From Neisseria sp. Marseille-Q5346 (GTDB lineage Bacteria > Pseudomonadota > Gammaproteobacteria > Burkholderiales > Neisseriaceae): a stretch of 64,000 bases of DNA. The notes under the pieces are model-generated. The model had not been told where the DNA came from and did not search any database. It saw nothing but the letters and a program-made list of their open reading frames with translations. The position numbers were made by a program, and so were the translations under genes. Shown here piece after piece: positions 56,766 to 64,000 of this stretch. Each line of letters begins with the position of its first letter. Within the stretch, counting starts at the first letter, position 1. The stretch spans positions 1,922,001-1,986,000 of the forward strand of contig NZ_OX336253.1 of NCBI RefSeq assembly GCF_946902045.1, given 5' to 3'.

Positions 56766-57533
56766 TCAAGGGGAAGTATGGAGCAGGGAATCCACGTTTT
56801 GCTCGGTTATTTCAGCCAGTTGCGCCAGCGGTATGCCGCGCAGTTCTGCGGCAATTTCGGCGATACGGCGGATGTTGGCCGGGGTATTGGTTTCGTGGCC
56901 GAGCATAAAGGGGCTGTCGGTTTCGAGAACGAAATCCGTGTCGTCTAAGGCTTGTACGGCGGCACGGACTTTTTTGGCATTGGGATTGAGCAGCAGCGAG
57001 CCTATGCCGATTTTGAAGCCGAGTTTCACCAAAATCCGCGCTTCTTCTACGCTGCCGGAGAAGGCGTGGACGATACCGCCTTGCGTGAAACCGGCGGTTT
57101 TGACGGCGGCGGCAATGGCGGCGGTGGCTTTCAGATTATGAATGATGACACGGCGGTTGAGGTGTTGGGCGAGGGTAAGTTGGCGGATAAAGACGTCAGT
57201 CTGCGTGTTGCGTTGTGCTTGGGTTTGCTCTTTTCCATAAAAATCCAAACCGATTTCGCCAACCCATGCTTGCGGATGCCGGATTAATTCTTTCTCTAAT
57301 TCTTGGAATGCCGCTTCGTTGAGGCCGTCTGAAAACCACGGATGAATGCCCAAAGCGATATGGATGTTTTCAGACGGCCTTTCCAACTGCGCAACTGCCT
57401 GCCAATCATTGGGAGATGTAGCCGGTACGATAAAACGAGCCACGCCAACGGCTTGCGCTTCGGCAAGCACGGCAGGCAGCGTATCGGCAAGTTTAGGATC
57501 GGCAAGATGGCAGTGGGTGTCGGTGAAAGTCAT
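56766..57533 (-). CDS. TatD family metal-dependent hydrolase
   Basis: 255 residues with a TIM-barrel hydrolase fold. The metal ligands begin with His7 and His9 (TDTHCHLAD) and include GEIGLDFYG, VIIHNLKA, HAFSGSVEEA and LETDSPFM. This group has 3'-5' exonuclease or deoxyribonuclease activity in E. coli TatD. It follows the asparaginase gene by 13 bases, so co-transcription is likely. Several DUS are inside the gene. Confidence 0.88.
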   Translation of the reverse strand: MTFTDTHCHLADPKLADTLPAVLAEAQAVGVARFIVPATSPNDWQAVAQLERPSENIHIALGIHPWFSDGLNEAAFQELEKELIRHPQAWVGEIGLDFYGKEQTQAQRNTQTDVFIRQLTLAQHLNRRVIIHNLKATAAIAAAVKTAGFTQGGIVHAFSGSVEEARILVKLGFKIGIGSLLLNPNAKKVRAAVQALDDTDFVLETDSPFMLGHETNTPANIRRIAEIAAELRGIPLAQLAEITEQNVDSLLHTSP

Positions 57534-57546
57534 GTTTAATGGCGGT

Positions 57547-58530
57547 TTACAGCAGATTTAATTGACGCAATTCTTGTTGCACCTTATTTGCATTCCAGTC
57601 ATGGGAAACGGCAAGGGTCATCAGCGCGGTGGCAGTTTCGAGATTGCATTTGCCGCCGTTGATGATACCTGCCTGACGCAAAGCATCGCCTTGGGCATAG
57701 ACGGCGGCGGCGCAACCTTGCGGTACTTGGCTGATGTTGAGCAGCAATTTGCCTTGTTGCGTAAAGGCTTGGACGGCTCGGACAAACGCATCGTCGCTCG
57801 GCGCATTGCCGTGGCCGTAGCTTTTCAGGATTAGGGCTTGGGCGGAAAGGTGGGGCAGGCCGTCTGAAAGTTCTTGCGTGGCATAACCGGGAATCAGCGT
57901 GCGGACGGAAACTTTGGCTTCAGGATTTGGAAGATGCGGATTGAGGCTGTCTGAATGTTGGGCTAGGGCGATACGGATATTGTGCCAACCTTTGTTTTCC
58001 TCCCATTCGGCGAGCGCGCCAAAATGCAGGTTGTCAAAACCTGCGGCGGTTTCGGTGCTGACCTTGCTGCTGCCGACGGCGGGGAAGAGTTTGCCGTCAA
58101 AGGCAATCGCCACTTGTTTGAGTTTGAGCGAGAAGGCGGAAACGGCGGTGGCAAGGTTGCGCGGCGCATCGCTGTTTGCGGCATCGTAAGGCCATTGTGA
58201 GCCAGTCAGGATAACGGGTTTGTCCAAACCTTGCAGCGAAAGGGCGAAGAGGTTGGCAGTGTATGCCATGGTATCCGTGCCGTGCAGCACCAAAATGCCG
58301 TCATAGTCAGGCAGTTTGGCGATAATAAGCTCCAGCCAGTCGTGCTGGTTTTGCAGCGTTACCGCGGAAGAATCGATGAGCGGCTGGCAAACGTGCCATT
58401 CGAAATCAAGGCCGTCTGAAAAGGGGGCAAGGGCTTTATCGACGAGAGCGGTGTCGGGACGCAGGCCGGCGCTGCTTTGGGTCATGCCGATGGTGCCGCC
58501 GGTGTAGAGGACGAAGATTTTTTGTTTCAT
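57547..58530 (-). CDS. ansA: L-asparaginase, type I (cytoplasmic)
   Basis: Hydrolyses asparagine to aspartate and ammonia. 327 residues without a signal peptide. The first catalytic motif TGGTIGM is at 10-16, the second HGTDTM (Thr85-Asp86) follows LVLHGT. LTGSQWPY and the length fit the AnsA group. A DUS lies within the coding sequence. TatD is encoded 13 bases downstream. Confidence 0.92.
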   Translation of the reverse strand: MKQKIFVLYTGGTIGMTQSSAGLRPDTALVDKALAPFSDGLDFEWHVCQPLIDSSAVTLQNQHDWLELIIAKLPDYDGILVLHGTDTMAYTANLFALSLQGLDKPVILTGSQWPYDAANSDAPRNLATAVSAFSLKLKQVAIAFDGKLFPAVGSSKVSTETAAGFDNLHFGALAEWEENKGWHNIRIALAQHSDSLNPHLPNPEAKVSVRTLIPGYATQELSDGLPHLSAQALILKSYGHGNAPSDDAFVRAVQAFTQQGKLLLNISQVPQGCAAAVYAQGDALRQAGIINGGKCNLETATALMTLAVSHDWNANKVQQELRQLNLL

Positions 58531-58551
58531 GGTGTTTCTGATGAATGATTG

Positions 58552-58588
58552 AGGCCGTCTGAAAGCGGGGAAGTGTTTCAGACGGCCT
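58552..58588 (-). terminator. Paired-DUS hairpin after the dedA-like gene
   Basis: Inverted DUS pair 9 bases past the DedA stop. Confidence 0.8.
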
Positions 58589-58596
58589 GGAATGGT

Positions 58597-59259
58597 TTAT
58601 TGATTGGCTTGTTTTTTGGCTTTTGCAGCGCGTTTTTCGTGTAATTTTTCACGGAAGAAGGTATGGCGGCGGTGTTTTCTCCACCAAATCCAGCCGACAA
58701 TGACTGCGCCGATGCCCAGTACGGTAAAAATACCTGATTGCAGGCTGTGCATTTTTTCCATCAGCCAGTCTGTATTGCGTGCGCCGTATTCGCCCAGATA
58801 AATCCAAACCGGAACGGAAATCAGCGCGGCCAAGCCGTCCATCAGGATAAAGCGCAGGTAGGAAACCTTGCGGCTGATGCCTGCGGTCACGAAAACAGCG
58901 GTACGCAGGCCGGGCAGGAAACGGGCGACGAATAAAACCCAGTTGCCGTATTTGTCGAATTTTTCCTGTACTTGAGCATAGCGTTTGGGCGTCATCACGC
59001 GGGCAATCGGTTTGAATTTAAGGATTCTTTGTCCCCAAATCCGGCCGGCCGCAAACATAAAGCCGTCGCCTACCAATACGCCGAGCATACCGACGGCAAA
59101 CATAATATGCGAGTTGGTATAACCCAGGCCGGAAATCACGCCGCCGGTTACCAGTGTTAAATCTTCAGGAATCGGCACGCCGAAGCCGCAAATAACCAAA
59201 ACGAAAAACACGGCCGCATAGCCGTATTCAACGAAAAAAGATTCTAAAATTGCAAACAT
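58597..59259 (-). CDS. DedA family inner-membrane protein
   Basis: 220 residues. The SNARE_assoc/DedA domain is recognisable by CGFGVPIPEDLTLVTGG, GDGFMFAAGR and the reentrant-loop signature FVARFLPGLRTAVFVTAG. DedA proteins are undecaprenyl-phosphate or phospholipid flippases important for envelope homeostasis. The C-terminus is highly basic (RKHRRHTFFREKLHEKRAA). Start chosen as MFAILESFF. It stands alone. Confidence 0.9.
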   Translation of the reverse strand: MFAILESFFVEYGYAAVFFVLVICGFGVPIPEDLTLVTGGVISGLGYTNSHIMFAVGMLGVLVGDGFMFAAGRIWGQRILKFKPIARVMTPKRYAQVQEKFDKYGNWVLFVARFLPGLRTAVFVTAGISRKVSYLRFILMDGLAALISVPVWIYLGEYGARNTDWLMEKMHSLQSGIFTVLGIGAVIVGWIWWRKHRRHTFFREKLHEKRAAKAKKQANQ

Positions 59260-59544
59260 GGCCGCCGTCCCACGATAAATATTGATTGATGACTGGATTA
59301 AGTTGGAATTTTACCAAAGATAAGGCCGTCTGAAAGCAATCACAAGCAGATATTGTTTAAATTTGACGGTAGTTTGCAAAAAATCTCGAAATTCGGACGT
59401 GGAAAGTTGGGATTTGAACAGATTTGGCAGGTACAATAGCTGCTGGTTTATCTTTCAAACCCGAAATGGAAGTCTGTTTTCAGACGGCCTGTTTGGAAAG
59501 TTGGTTGTGGAATTAAAGAATCTAAAATTCAAAAGGAATCCATT

Positions 59545-60054
59545 ATGTACACTTGTACTTCCTGCGGCGAAAATCATGAAGAGATGCCCGCAATCGGCTT
59601 TATCACTCCAGATCCCTATAATGAGTTAAGCGAGGACGAACGTAGTACCTACCAGGCCGAGTGTAACGGTGATTTCTGCATTATCCGCTATCCTGACCAA
59701 ACTGACCGCTTTATCCGCACGGTGCTGCATATCCCCATTATCGGACATGAGGAAACGTTGGAATACGGCGTATGGGTATCTGTCAGCGAAAAGAGTTTTA
59801 ACGATTATAAAAGCCACTTCCATGATAATCCGGAAAACGTTGTTTATTTCGGTATGATATGCAACTGGCTGCCCCCATATGAAACCAACACCTTCGGTCT
59901 GCATTGTAATGTCGTTACTCAGCTCAATAACCAACGTCCTCTGCTACAACTCCATCAAAGCAGTAAACATCCGCTGGTACGCGACTTTTACCAAGGCATA
60001 GAATACGCTGAAGCGCAGGCAAGGATAGATGCGGTATTCGGATCGGATTACTAA
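59545..60054 (+). CDS. DUF2199 protein
   Basis: 169 residues. It begins with a zinc-ribbon-like CTSCGENHEEMP and continues with the DUF2199 pattern (DFCIIRYPDQTDRFIRTVLHIPI, EYGVWVSVSEKSF, LLQLHQSSKHPLVRDFYQGI). Soluble and of unknown function; AAAGGAATCC precedes the ATG. It is followed by a frameshifted small gene, so these may have been a pair. Confidence 0.85.
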   Translation: MYTCTSCGENHEEMPAIGFITPDPYNELSEDERSTYQAECNGDFCIIRYPDQTDRFIRTVLHIPIIGHEETLEYGVWVSVSEKSFNDYKSHFHDNPENVVYFGMICNWLPPYETNTFGLHCNVVTQLNNQRPLLQLHQSSKHPLVRDFYQGIEYAEAQARIDAVFGSDY

Positions 60055-60095
60055 GAACAAAAAGGTAAACATTCCTCTCTTGAACGAAACCATAC

Positions 60096-60337
60096 TTGAT
60101 ATTTCCTACCTTTTCCTGCAACTGTTTTGTAAACCTGTCCGCTATTGAGCAAATTGTCCACTTCAGCGGAATGCCTATTACCTTCGTGTCTGATACGATT
60201 ACAGGTGAAACGTGGATAGATTTCTGCTACAAGGGCTGGAAGTTCAGTATTCACAACCCATATGGTACATATTGGTTTTTGCTGAAAACAGCGAATGCCC
60301 CAAAGCCATATTGCAATATATGATTCAGGCCGTCTGA
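60096..60337 (+). pseudogene. Small hypothetical gene with a frameshift in a T run
   Basis: The frame from TTG 60096 reads FVSDTITGETWIDFCYKGWK, then PYGTYWF, and then runs out of frame to stop at 60323 (KPYCNI). Adding one T at the five-T run (60275-60280 region) gives [21 protein letters not shown], which ends at 60337 inside a DUS and looks more natural. Either the gene is inactivated, the T run varies between clones, or this is a sequencing error. No start with a good ribosome-binding site is seen. Confidence 0.5.
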
Positions 60338-60365
60338 AATCCAAAATTTGGTTTTCAGACGGCCT
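60328..60365 (+). terminator. Inverted DUS pair upstream of ubiD
   Basis: AGGCCGTCTGAAA and TTTCAGACGGCCT flank a short AT-rich loop, 15 bases before the ubiD start. Confidence 0.65.
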
Positions 60366-60380
60366 CAAATAAGGATCAAC

Positions 60381-61859
60381 ATGAAATACAGAGATCTGCG
60401 AGAATTTATCGCCGGATTGGAAGCTGATGGCAAACTCAAGCGCATTCAGCATCCGGTGTCGCCGCATTTGGAAATGACCGAAATCGCCGACCGCGTGCTG
60501 CGCGCCGAGGGGCCGGCGTTGCTGTTTGAAAATCCGATTAAGCCTGACGGTACGCGTTATGATTATCCCGTGTTGGCGAATCTGTTCGGCACGCCCGAAC
60601 GCGTGGCGCTGGGCATGAGTGCGGACAGCGTATCCAAGCTGCGCGAAATCGGGCAGACGCTGGCGTATTTGAAAGAACCCGAACCGCCCAAAGGTATTAA
60701 AGACGCGTTTTCCAAATTGCCGCTGCTGAAAGATATTTGGAGCATGGCGCCGAACGTGGTGAAAAACGCGCCGTGTCAGGAAATCGTGTGGGAAGGCGAA
60801 GACGTTGATTTGTATAAACTTCCGATTCAGCATTGCTGGCCGGAAGACGTTGCGCCACTGGTAACGTGGGGCTTGACCGTCACGCGCGGACCGCACAAAA
60901 AACGTCAAAATCTCGGTATTTACCGTCAGCAGTTAATCGGCAAAAACAAGCTGATTATGCGCTGGCTGTCGCATCGCGGCGGCGCGTTGGATTATCAGGA
61001 ATTCCGAAAACTCAATCCCGATACGCCGTATCCCGTCGCCGTCGTGCTCGGCTGCGACCCCGCCACCATTTTGGGCGCGGTAACGCCCGTTCCCGATACC
61101 TTGAGCGAATACCAGTTTGCCGGACTGCTGCGCGGTTCGCGGACGGAGCTGGTGAAATGTATCGGCAATGATTTGCAAGTGCCTGCCCGTGCTGAAATTG
61201 TGTTGGAAGGTGTTATCCATCCGAACGAAACCGCGTTGGAAGGCCCATACGGCGACCACACGGGTTATTACAACGAGCAGGATCATTTCCCCGTGTTTAC
61301 GGTCGAACGTATCACCATGCGCGAAAACCCGATTTACCACTCCACCTACACAGGCAAACCGCCCGATGAACCCGCCGTTTTGGGCGTGGCGTTGAACGAA
61401 GTGTTCGTACCGCTTTTGCAAAAGCAGTTCCCCGAAATCACCGATTTCTACCTGCCGCCCGAAGGCTGCTCCTACCGCATGGCGGTGGTCAGCATGAAAA
61501 AACAGTACGCCGGACACGCCAAGCGCGTGATGATGGGTTGCTGGTCGTTCCTGCGCCAATTTATGTACACCAAATTCATCATCGTGGTCGATGACGATGT
61601 GGACGTGCGAGATTGGAAAGAAGTCATCTGGGCGGTAACCACGCGCATGGACCCTGTACGCGATACCGTTTTGATGGAAAACACGCCCATCGATTACCTC
61701 GACTTCGCCAGCCCCATCAGCGGACTCGGCGGCAAAATGGGTTTGGATGCGACCAACAAATGGCCGGGCGAAACCGACCGCGAATGGGGTCGTGTGATCA
61801 AAAAAGACCCTGCCGTTACGGCCAAAATCGATGAGATTTGGGAGAGTTTGGGTTTGTAG
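60381..61859 (+). CDS. ubiD: 3-polyprenyl-4-hydroxybenzoate decarboxylase
   Basis: Prenylated-FMN-dependent decarboxylase of ubiquinone synthesis. 492 residues from [10 protein letters not shown], with AAGGAT before it. UbiD signatures include [27 protein letters not shown], and the catalytic ERxxE-type segment near [15 protein letters not shown]. The partner flavin prenyltransferase ubiX is not adjacent. The stop is followed immediately by the ATG of a small membrane ORF. Confidence 0.95.
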   Translation: MKYRDLREFIAGLEADGKLKRIQHPVSPHLEMTEIADRVLRAEGPALLFENPIKPDGTRYDYPVLANLFGTPERVALGMSADSVSKLREIGQTLAYLKEPEPPKGIKDAFSKLPLLKDIWSMAPNVVKNAPCQEIVWEGEDVDLYKLPIQHCWPEDVAPLVTWGLTVTRGPHKKRQNLGIYRQQLIGKNKLIMRWLSHRGGALDYQEFRKLNPDTPYPVAVVLGCDPATILGAVTPVPDTLSEYQFAGLLRGSRTELVKCIGNDLQVPARAEIVLEGVIHPNETALEGPYGDHTGYYNEQDHFPVFTVERITMRENPIYHSTYTGKPPDEPAVLGVALNEVFVPLLQKQFPEITDFYLPPEGCSYRMAVVSMKKQYAGHAKRVMMGCWSFLRQFMYTKFIIVVDDDVDVRDWKEVIWAVTTRMDPVRDTVLMENTPIDYLDFASPISGLGGKMGLDATNKWPGETDREWGRVIKKDPAVTAKIDEIWESLGL

Positions 61860-62048
61860 ATGTCGGATTTATTGGAATTTCTACTTCAAATATTGATGGA
61901 AATAATTGGGTCTATGTTTGAGGGTACGATAGAAATATTGAGGCTCGATTGGAGAAAAAGAAAACTCTCCAAAAAAGGCTTGATAATGTTGGTTATATGG
62001 TTTGCCATCATTGTTGCACTGATTGTGTATATGGTCATTCCCCAATAA
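61860..62048 (+). CDS. 62-residue small membrane protein
   Basis: The ATG abuts the ubiD stop (TAG|ATG), suggesting coupled translation. An amphipathic N-terminus (LLEFLLQILMEIIGSMF), a basic RLDWRKRKLSKKG segment and one clear membrane helix (LIMLVIWFAIIVALIVYMVI) are visible. No family is recognised. It could anchor or accompany the quinone pathway; this is speculative. Confidence 0.6.
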   Translation: MSDLLEFLLQILMEIIGSMFEGTIEILRLDWRKRKLSKKGLIMLVIWFAIIVALIVYMVIPQ

Positions 62049-62075
62049 ACATCTTATTCTGACAATGTATCTGTT

Positions 62076-62116
62076 AAAAGGCCGTCTGAAACTTTTTGGG
62101 TTTCAGACGGCCTTTG
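62076..62116. terminator. Paired-DUS hairpin terminator
   Basis: Extended inverted pair (AAAGGCCGTCTGAAAC ... GTTTCAGACGGCCTTT) between the convergent small ORF and AsmA genes. Confidence 0.88.
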
Positions 62117-62126
62117 ATTTAAAAAT

Positions 62127-64000
62127 TTAGCGCGGTTTGAGCCACTTCCATTGTTCTTGTATGGTTTCTTGCAGGGCTTTTTGTTTTTCTGCAGACGTAT
62201 TCATGCCATTGGTCAAGCGGCTGTAATCAAGGGTAATGGAAGGGTTTTGTACGGTTCCGCCGATTTTGAGGGGAATCGGTTTGTTTTTGGGTTGCAATAC
62301 GTTGCTGATAAGCAGGTTTTCGGATAGCTTTTGGGTATTCAAATCGGTATAGCCGCTGCTGACAACGTGCAGGCTGTCGGAAAACAGTTCGGTATTGATA
62401 TGATGGCTGATGCCTTTCTCGATTTCGCTATTGAGGATGAAATGATGGAAAGGGGTTTTGAGGTTGCTGTTGTCGATTTTTTCCGAAGAGATGCCGTTTT
62501 TCAGAATGCTGTCCATATCGATGCCGTGCCATGCGCCGTTGGTAATATCGAGGAGCAGGCTGCCGTTTAGGGCTTGTATCATTTGGGTGCGATCGTTGCC
62601 GGAAGTTTGAATGTCGATAACGGCGTCGCCGCTGCCGCTGAAGCTGTGGAAGCCGAACAAGTCTTGCAGCAGCGGCTGAATTTGTATGCCTTTTGCGTTT
62701 TGCTGAAGGTGGTAGGAAGTGGGTTCGGTGGCTGCAATACTCAGTCCGCCCTCTGTTTTGCCGCCATAAAGCCCGGCTTTGAAACGGTGCAGGGCGATAT
62801 GTTCTTTATCTGCGGTAAGCAGGGATTCGACGTTTTCAAGTTGCAGGCCGGCAGTTTGAATGGTGCCGATTTGAAGGTTGGCCTCAATGTCGGGCAGCCA
62901 GGATTTGGCCAGCAGGGAAGGAAGATTGAGTGACGGCTGGGTTTTCAGGTCTTCTAAGTAAGGGGTCAGATTAAGTTTTTGTAAGGCGATACCGGCGTCA
63001 AGGTGCGGACGCGGTTGGGCATCGCGTTGGTATTTAAAGGCCAAGGCAAGGGCCTGCCTGTCAAATGCGCCTTTCAGACGGCCTTCCCATGTGTTCAGGC
63101 TGAAGTTGGCCTGCCCTTCGAGTGTGCTGATGAAGCGTGGACGGGGAAGGCGGTTGATGGTGTCTTGCAGGGTGCTGAGGTGCAGTTTGGGCGCATCGAT
63201 GCCTTTGCCTTTTTGCCAAACCAACGGGCTGGAAAAGGTAAAGTTGGTTTGGAGACGGTCGTTTTTATGGCTGCCTTTGAGTTCAAAATTGGCGGCGGTC
63301 AAAACGGTTGCGTAGAGGTTGGCTTTGTCCAGTTTGAATGAGCCGTCCCATTGGTTGTTTTCGCTGCCGGCAGTCAATGCGCCGTTGAGTGTATTAAGGT
63401 GTAAATAGCCGTTTTTGAATTGCAATAGGGGCGAACGTGCGTTGATATGCAAGTTTTGAAAGCCGCTTTCGGCTTGCAGATTGAAGTCGCGGAGTAGGGC
63501 GGTTTGGTTTTGCCAATTAAGGCTGCCTGCGATTTGGGCATCCAGCTTGTTTTTGAGTAATACGGTTTGCAGGTTCAGCTTAAGGGCGGGAACACTCCAA
63601 CCGGCATTGTTGGGTACCAGATAGCCTGCACCCTGCCAACTGATGGGGTTGCCGATGTTTTGCAGTGTGCCGCTGATGTCGAAGGGATGGCCGTCTGAAT
63701 CGGCTTGCTGCAGGGAAAATTGCAGGTTGTTTAAGGCAATATTTTGCTCTTTAGTGTGATAACGGATGCTGCCGTTATTGATGATGATGCGGTTGAGCTG
63801 AAAACTTTCTTTTGACGATGGGTCCTGTTGCAGGCAGGCGGGCAGATGGTGTTTTGAATCCAGTGTCAGTGTCGGGTTTAAAAGAATCCATTTTTCAAGA
63901 ATGGGGGTATCCGACCATAGGCTGCTCCAGCCAAAGCCCATTTTGGATTCGGTGATGTTCAGCGTCGGCGTGTCAGGTTCGGAAGAGGAAAGGCTGAGGT
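62127..64000 (-). CDS. AsmA family protein, 5' truncated by the window end
   Basis: At least 624 residues; the frame stays open to the window edge beyond the ATG at 63941 (upstream residues include SSSEPDTPTLNITESKMGF), so the N-terminal membrane anchor lies outside. It has the AsmA layout: a beta-rich body, LQNIGNPISWQGAGYLVP and LNLQTVLLKNKL, and a C-terminal AsmA_2 region (FSGSGDAVIDIQTSG, LNGSLLLDITNGAWHGIDMD). AsmA-like proteins are bridge-type lipid-transport and outer-membrane assembly factors. Two or more DUS lie inside. Confidence 0.85.
   Translation of the reverse strand, partial: LSLSSSEPDTPTLNITESKMGFGWSSLWSDTPILEKWILLNPTLTLDSKHHLPACLQQDPSSKESFQLNRIIINNGSIRYHTKEQNIALNNLQFSLQQADSDGHPFDISGTLQNIGNPISWQGAGYLVPNNAGWSVPALKLNLQTVLLKNKLDAQIAGSLNWQNQTALLRDFNLQAESGFQNLHINARSPLLQFKNGYLHLNTLNGALTAGSENNQWDGSFKLDKANLYATVLTAANFELKGSHKNDRLQTNFTFSSPLVWQKGKGIDAPKLHLSTLQDTINRLPRPRFISTLEGQANFSLNTWEGRLKGAFDRQALALAFKYQRDAQPRPHLDAGIALQKLNLTPYLEDLKTQPSLNLPSLLAKSWLPDIEANLQIGTIQTAGLQLENVESLLTADKEHIALHRFKAGLYGGKTEGGLSIAATEPTSYHLQQNAKGIQIQPLLQDLFGFHSFSGSGDAVIDIQTSGNDRTQMIQALNGSLLLDITNGAWHGIDMDSILKNGISSEKIDNSNLKTPFHHFILNSEIEKGISHHINTELFSDSLHVVSSGYTDLNTQKLSENLLISNVLQPKNKPIPLKIGGTVQNPSITLDYSRLTNGMNTSAEKQKALQETIQEQWKWLKPR

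Overview
This window is chromosomal DNA of a Neisseria species. The 12-mer DNA uptake sequence (DUS) AGGCCGTCTGAA and its complement recur throughout, singly inside genes and as inverted pairs at gene ends. The genes are typical neisserial housekeeping genes (edd-zwf-pgl-glk-hexR-pgi, pta, prfA, trmA, mutY, ubiD). Nearly all DUS are the AG form. I noticed only two ATGCCGTCTGAA copies, the form that dominates in N. meningitidis and N. gonorrhoeae. I therefore infer a commensal of the N. subflava/flavescens type; no species marker gene was seen.

Layout. 1-9.7 kb: mixed housekeeping genes (LD-carboxypeptidase, HIT protein, RNase HI, TehB, acetyltransferase, isochorismatase-like hydrolase, ArgS, EamA transporter, cupin, CPBP protease), with a decayed small-ORF zone at 1.78-2.1 kb. 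9.8-17.1 kb: a co-directional cassette of DUF350 membrane protein, SPFH/SHOCT protein, zinc-ribbon DUF4178 protein, a 48-aa membrane peptide, AdoMet decarboxylase (SpeD), a second DUF4178 protein fused to the peptide's equivalent, and a Tat-exported FAD amine-oxidase-like protein. It looks like a polyamine-linked membrane system and is the most interesting region. 17.1-26 kb: the Entner-Doudoroff and glucose catabolism regulon (eda, edd divergent from zwf-pgl-glk-hexR-pgi), with two HexR-like palindromes between edd and zwf. 26-34 kb: an accessory region with NnrS, an AT-rich CadD exporter between duplicated REP-like repeats, an ABC importer split by an AT-rich insert and a dRS3-bounded element, and a TonB-dependent barrel protein that appears to lack a plug, under a Fur-like box.

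34-64 kb: fumC, argH, a LytS-type kinase, acnB, DEAD-box helicase, a small lipoprotein, clpX, pbpG, an M48 lipoprotein protease, a DMP19-like DNA mimic, a zf-CHCC protein, mutY, a zinc alcohol dehydrogenase, trmA, pta, prfA, a divergent Nramp protein, TatD, asparaginase, DedA, DUF2199, a frameshifted small ORF, ubiD, and an AsmA gene that runs off the end.

No rRNA, tRNA, CRISPR array, complete insertion sequence or prophage was seen. Most coordinates come from reading frames plus the best ribosome-binding site; where a downstream start was chosen, the entry says so.
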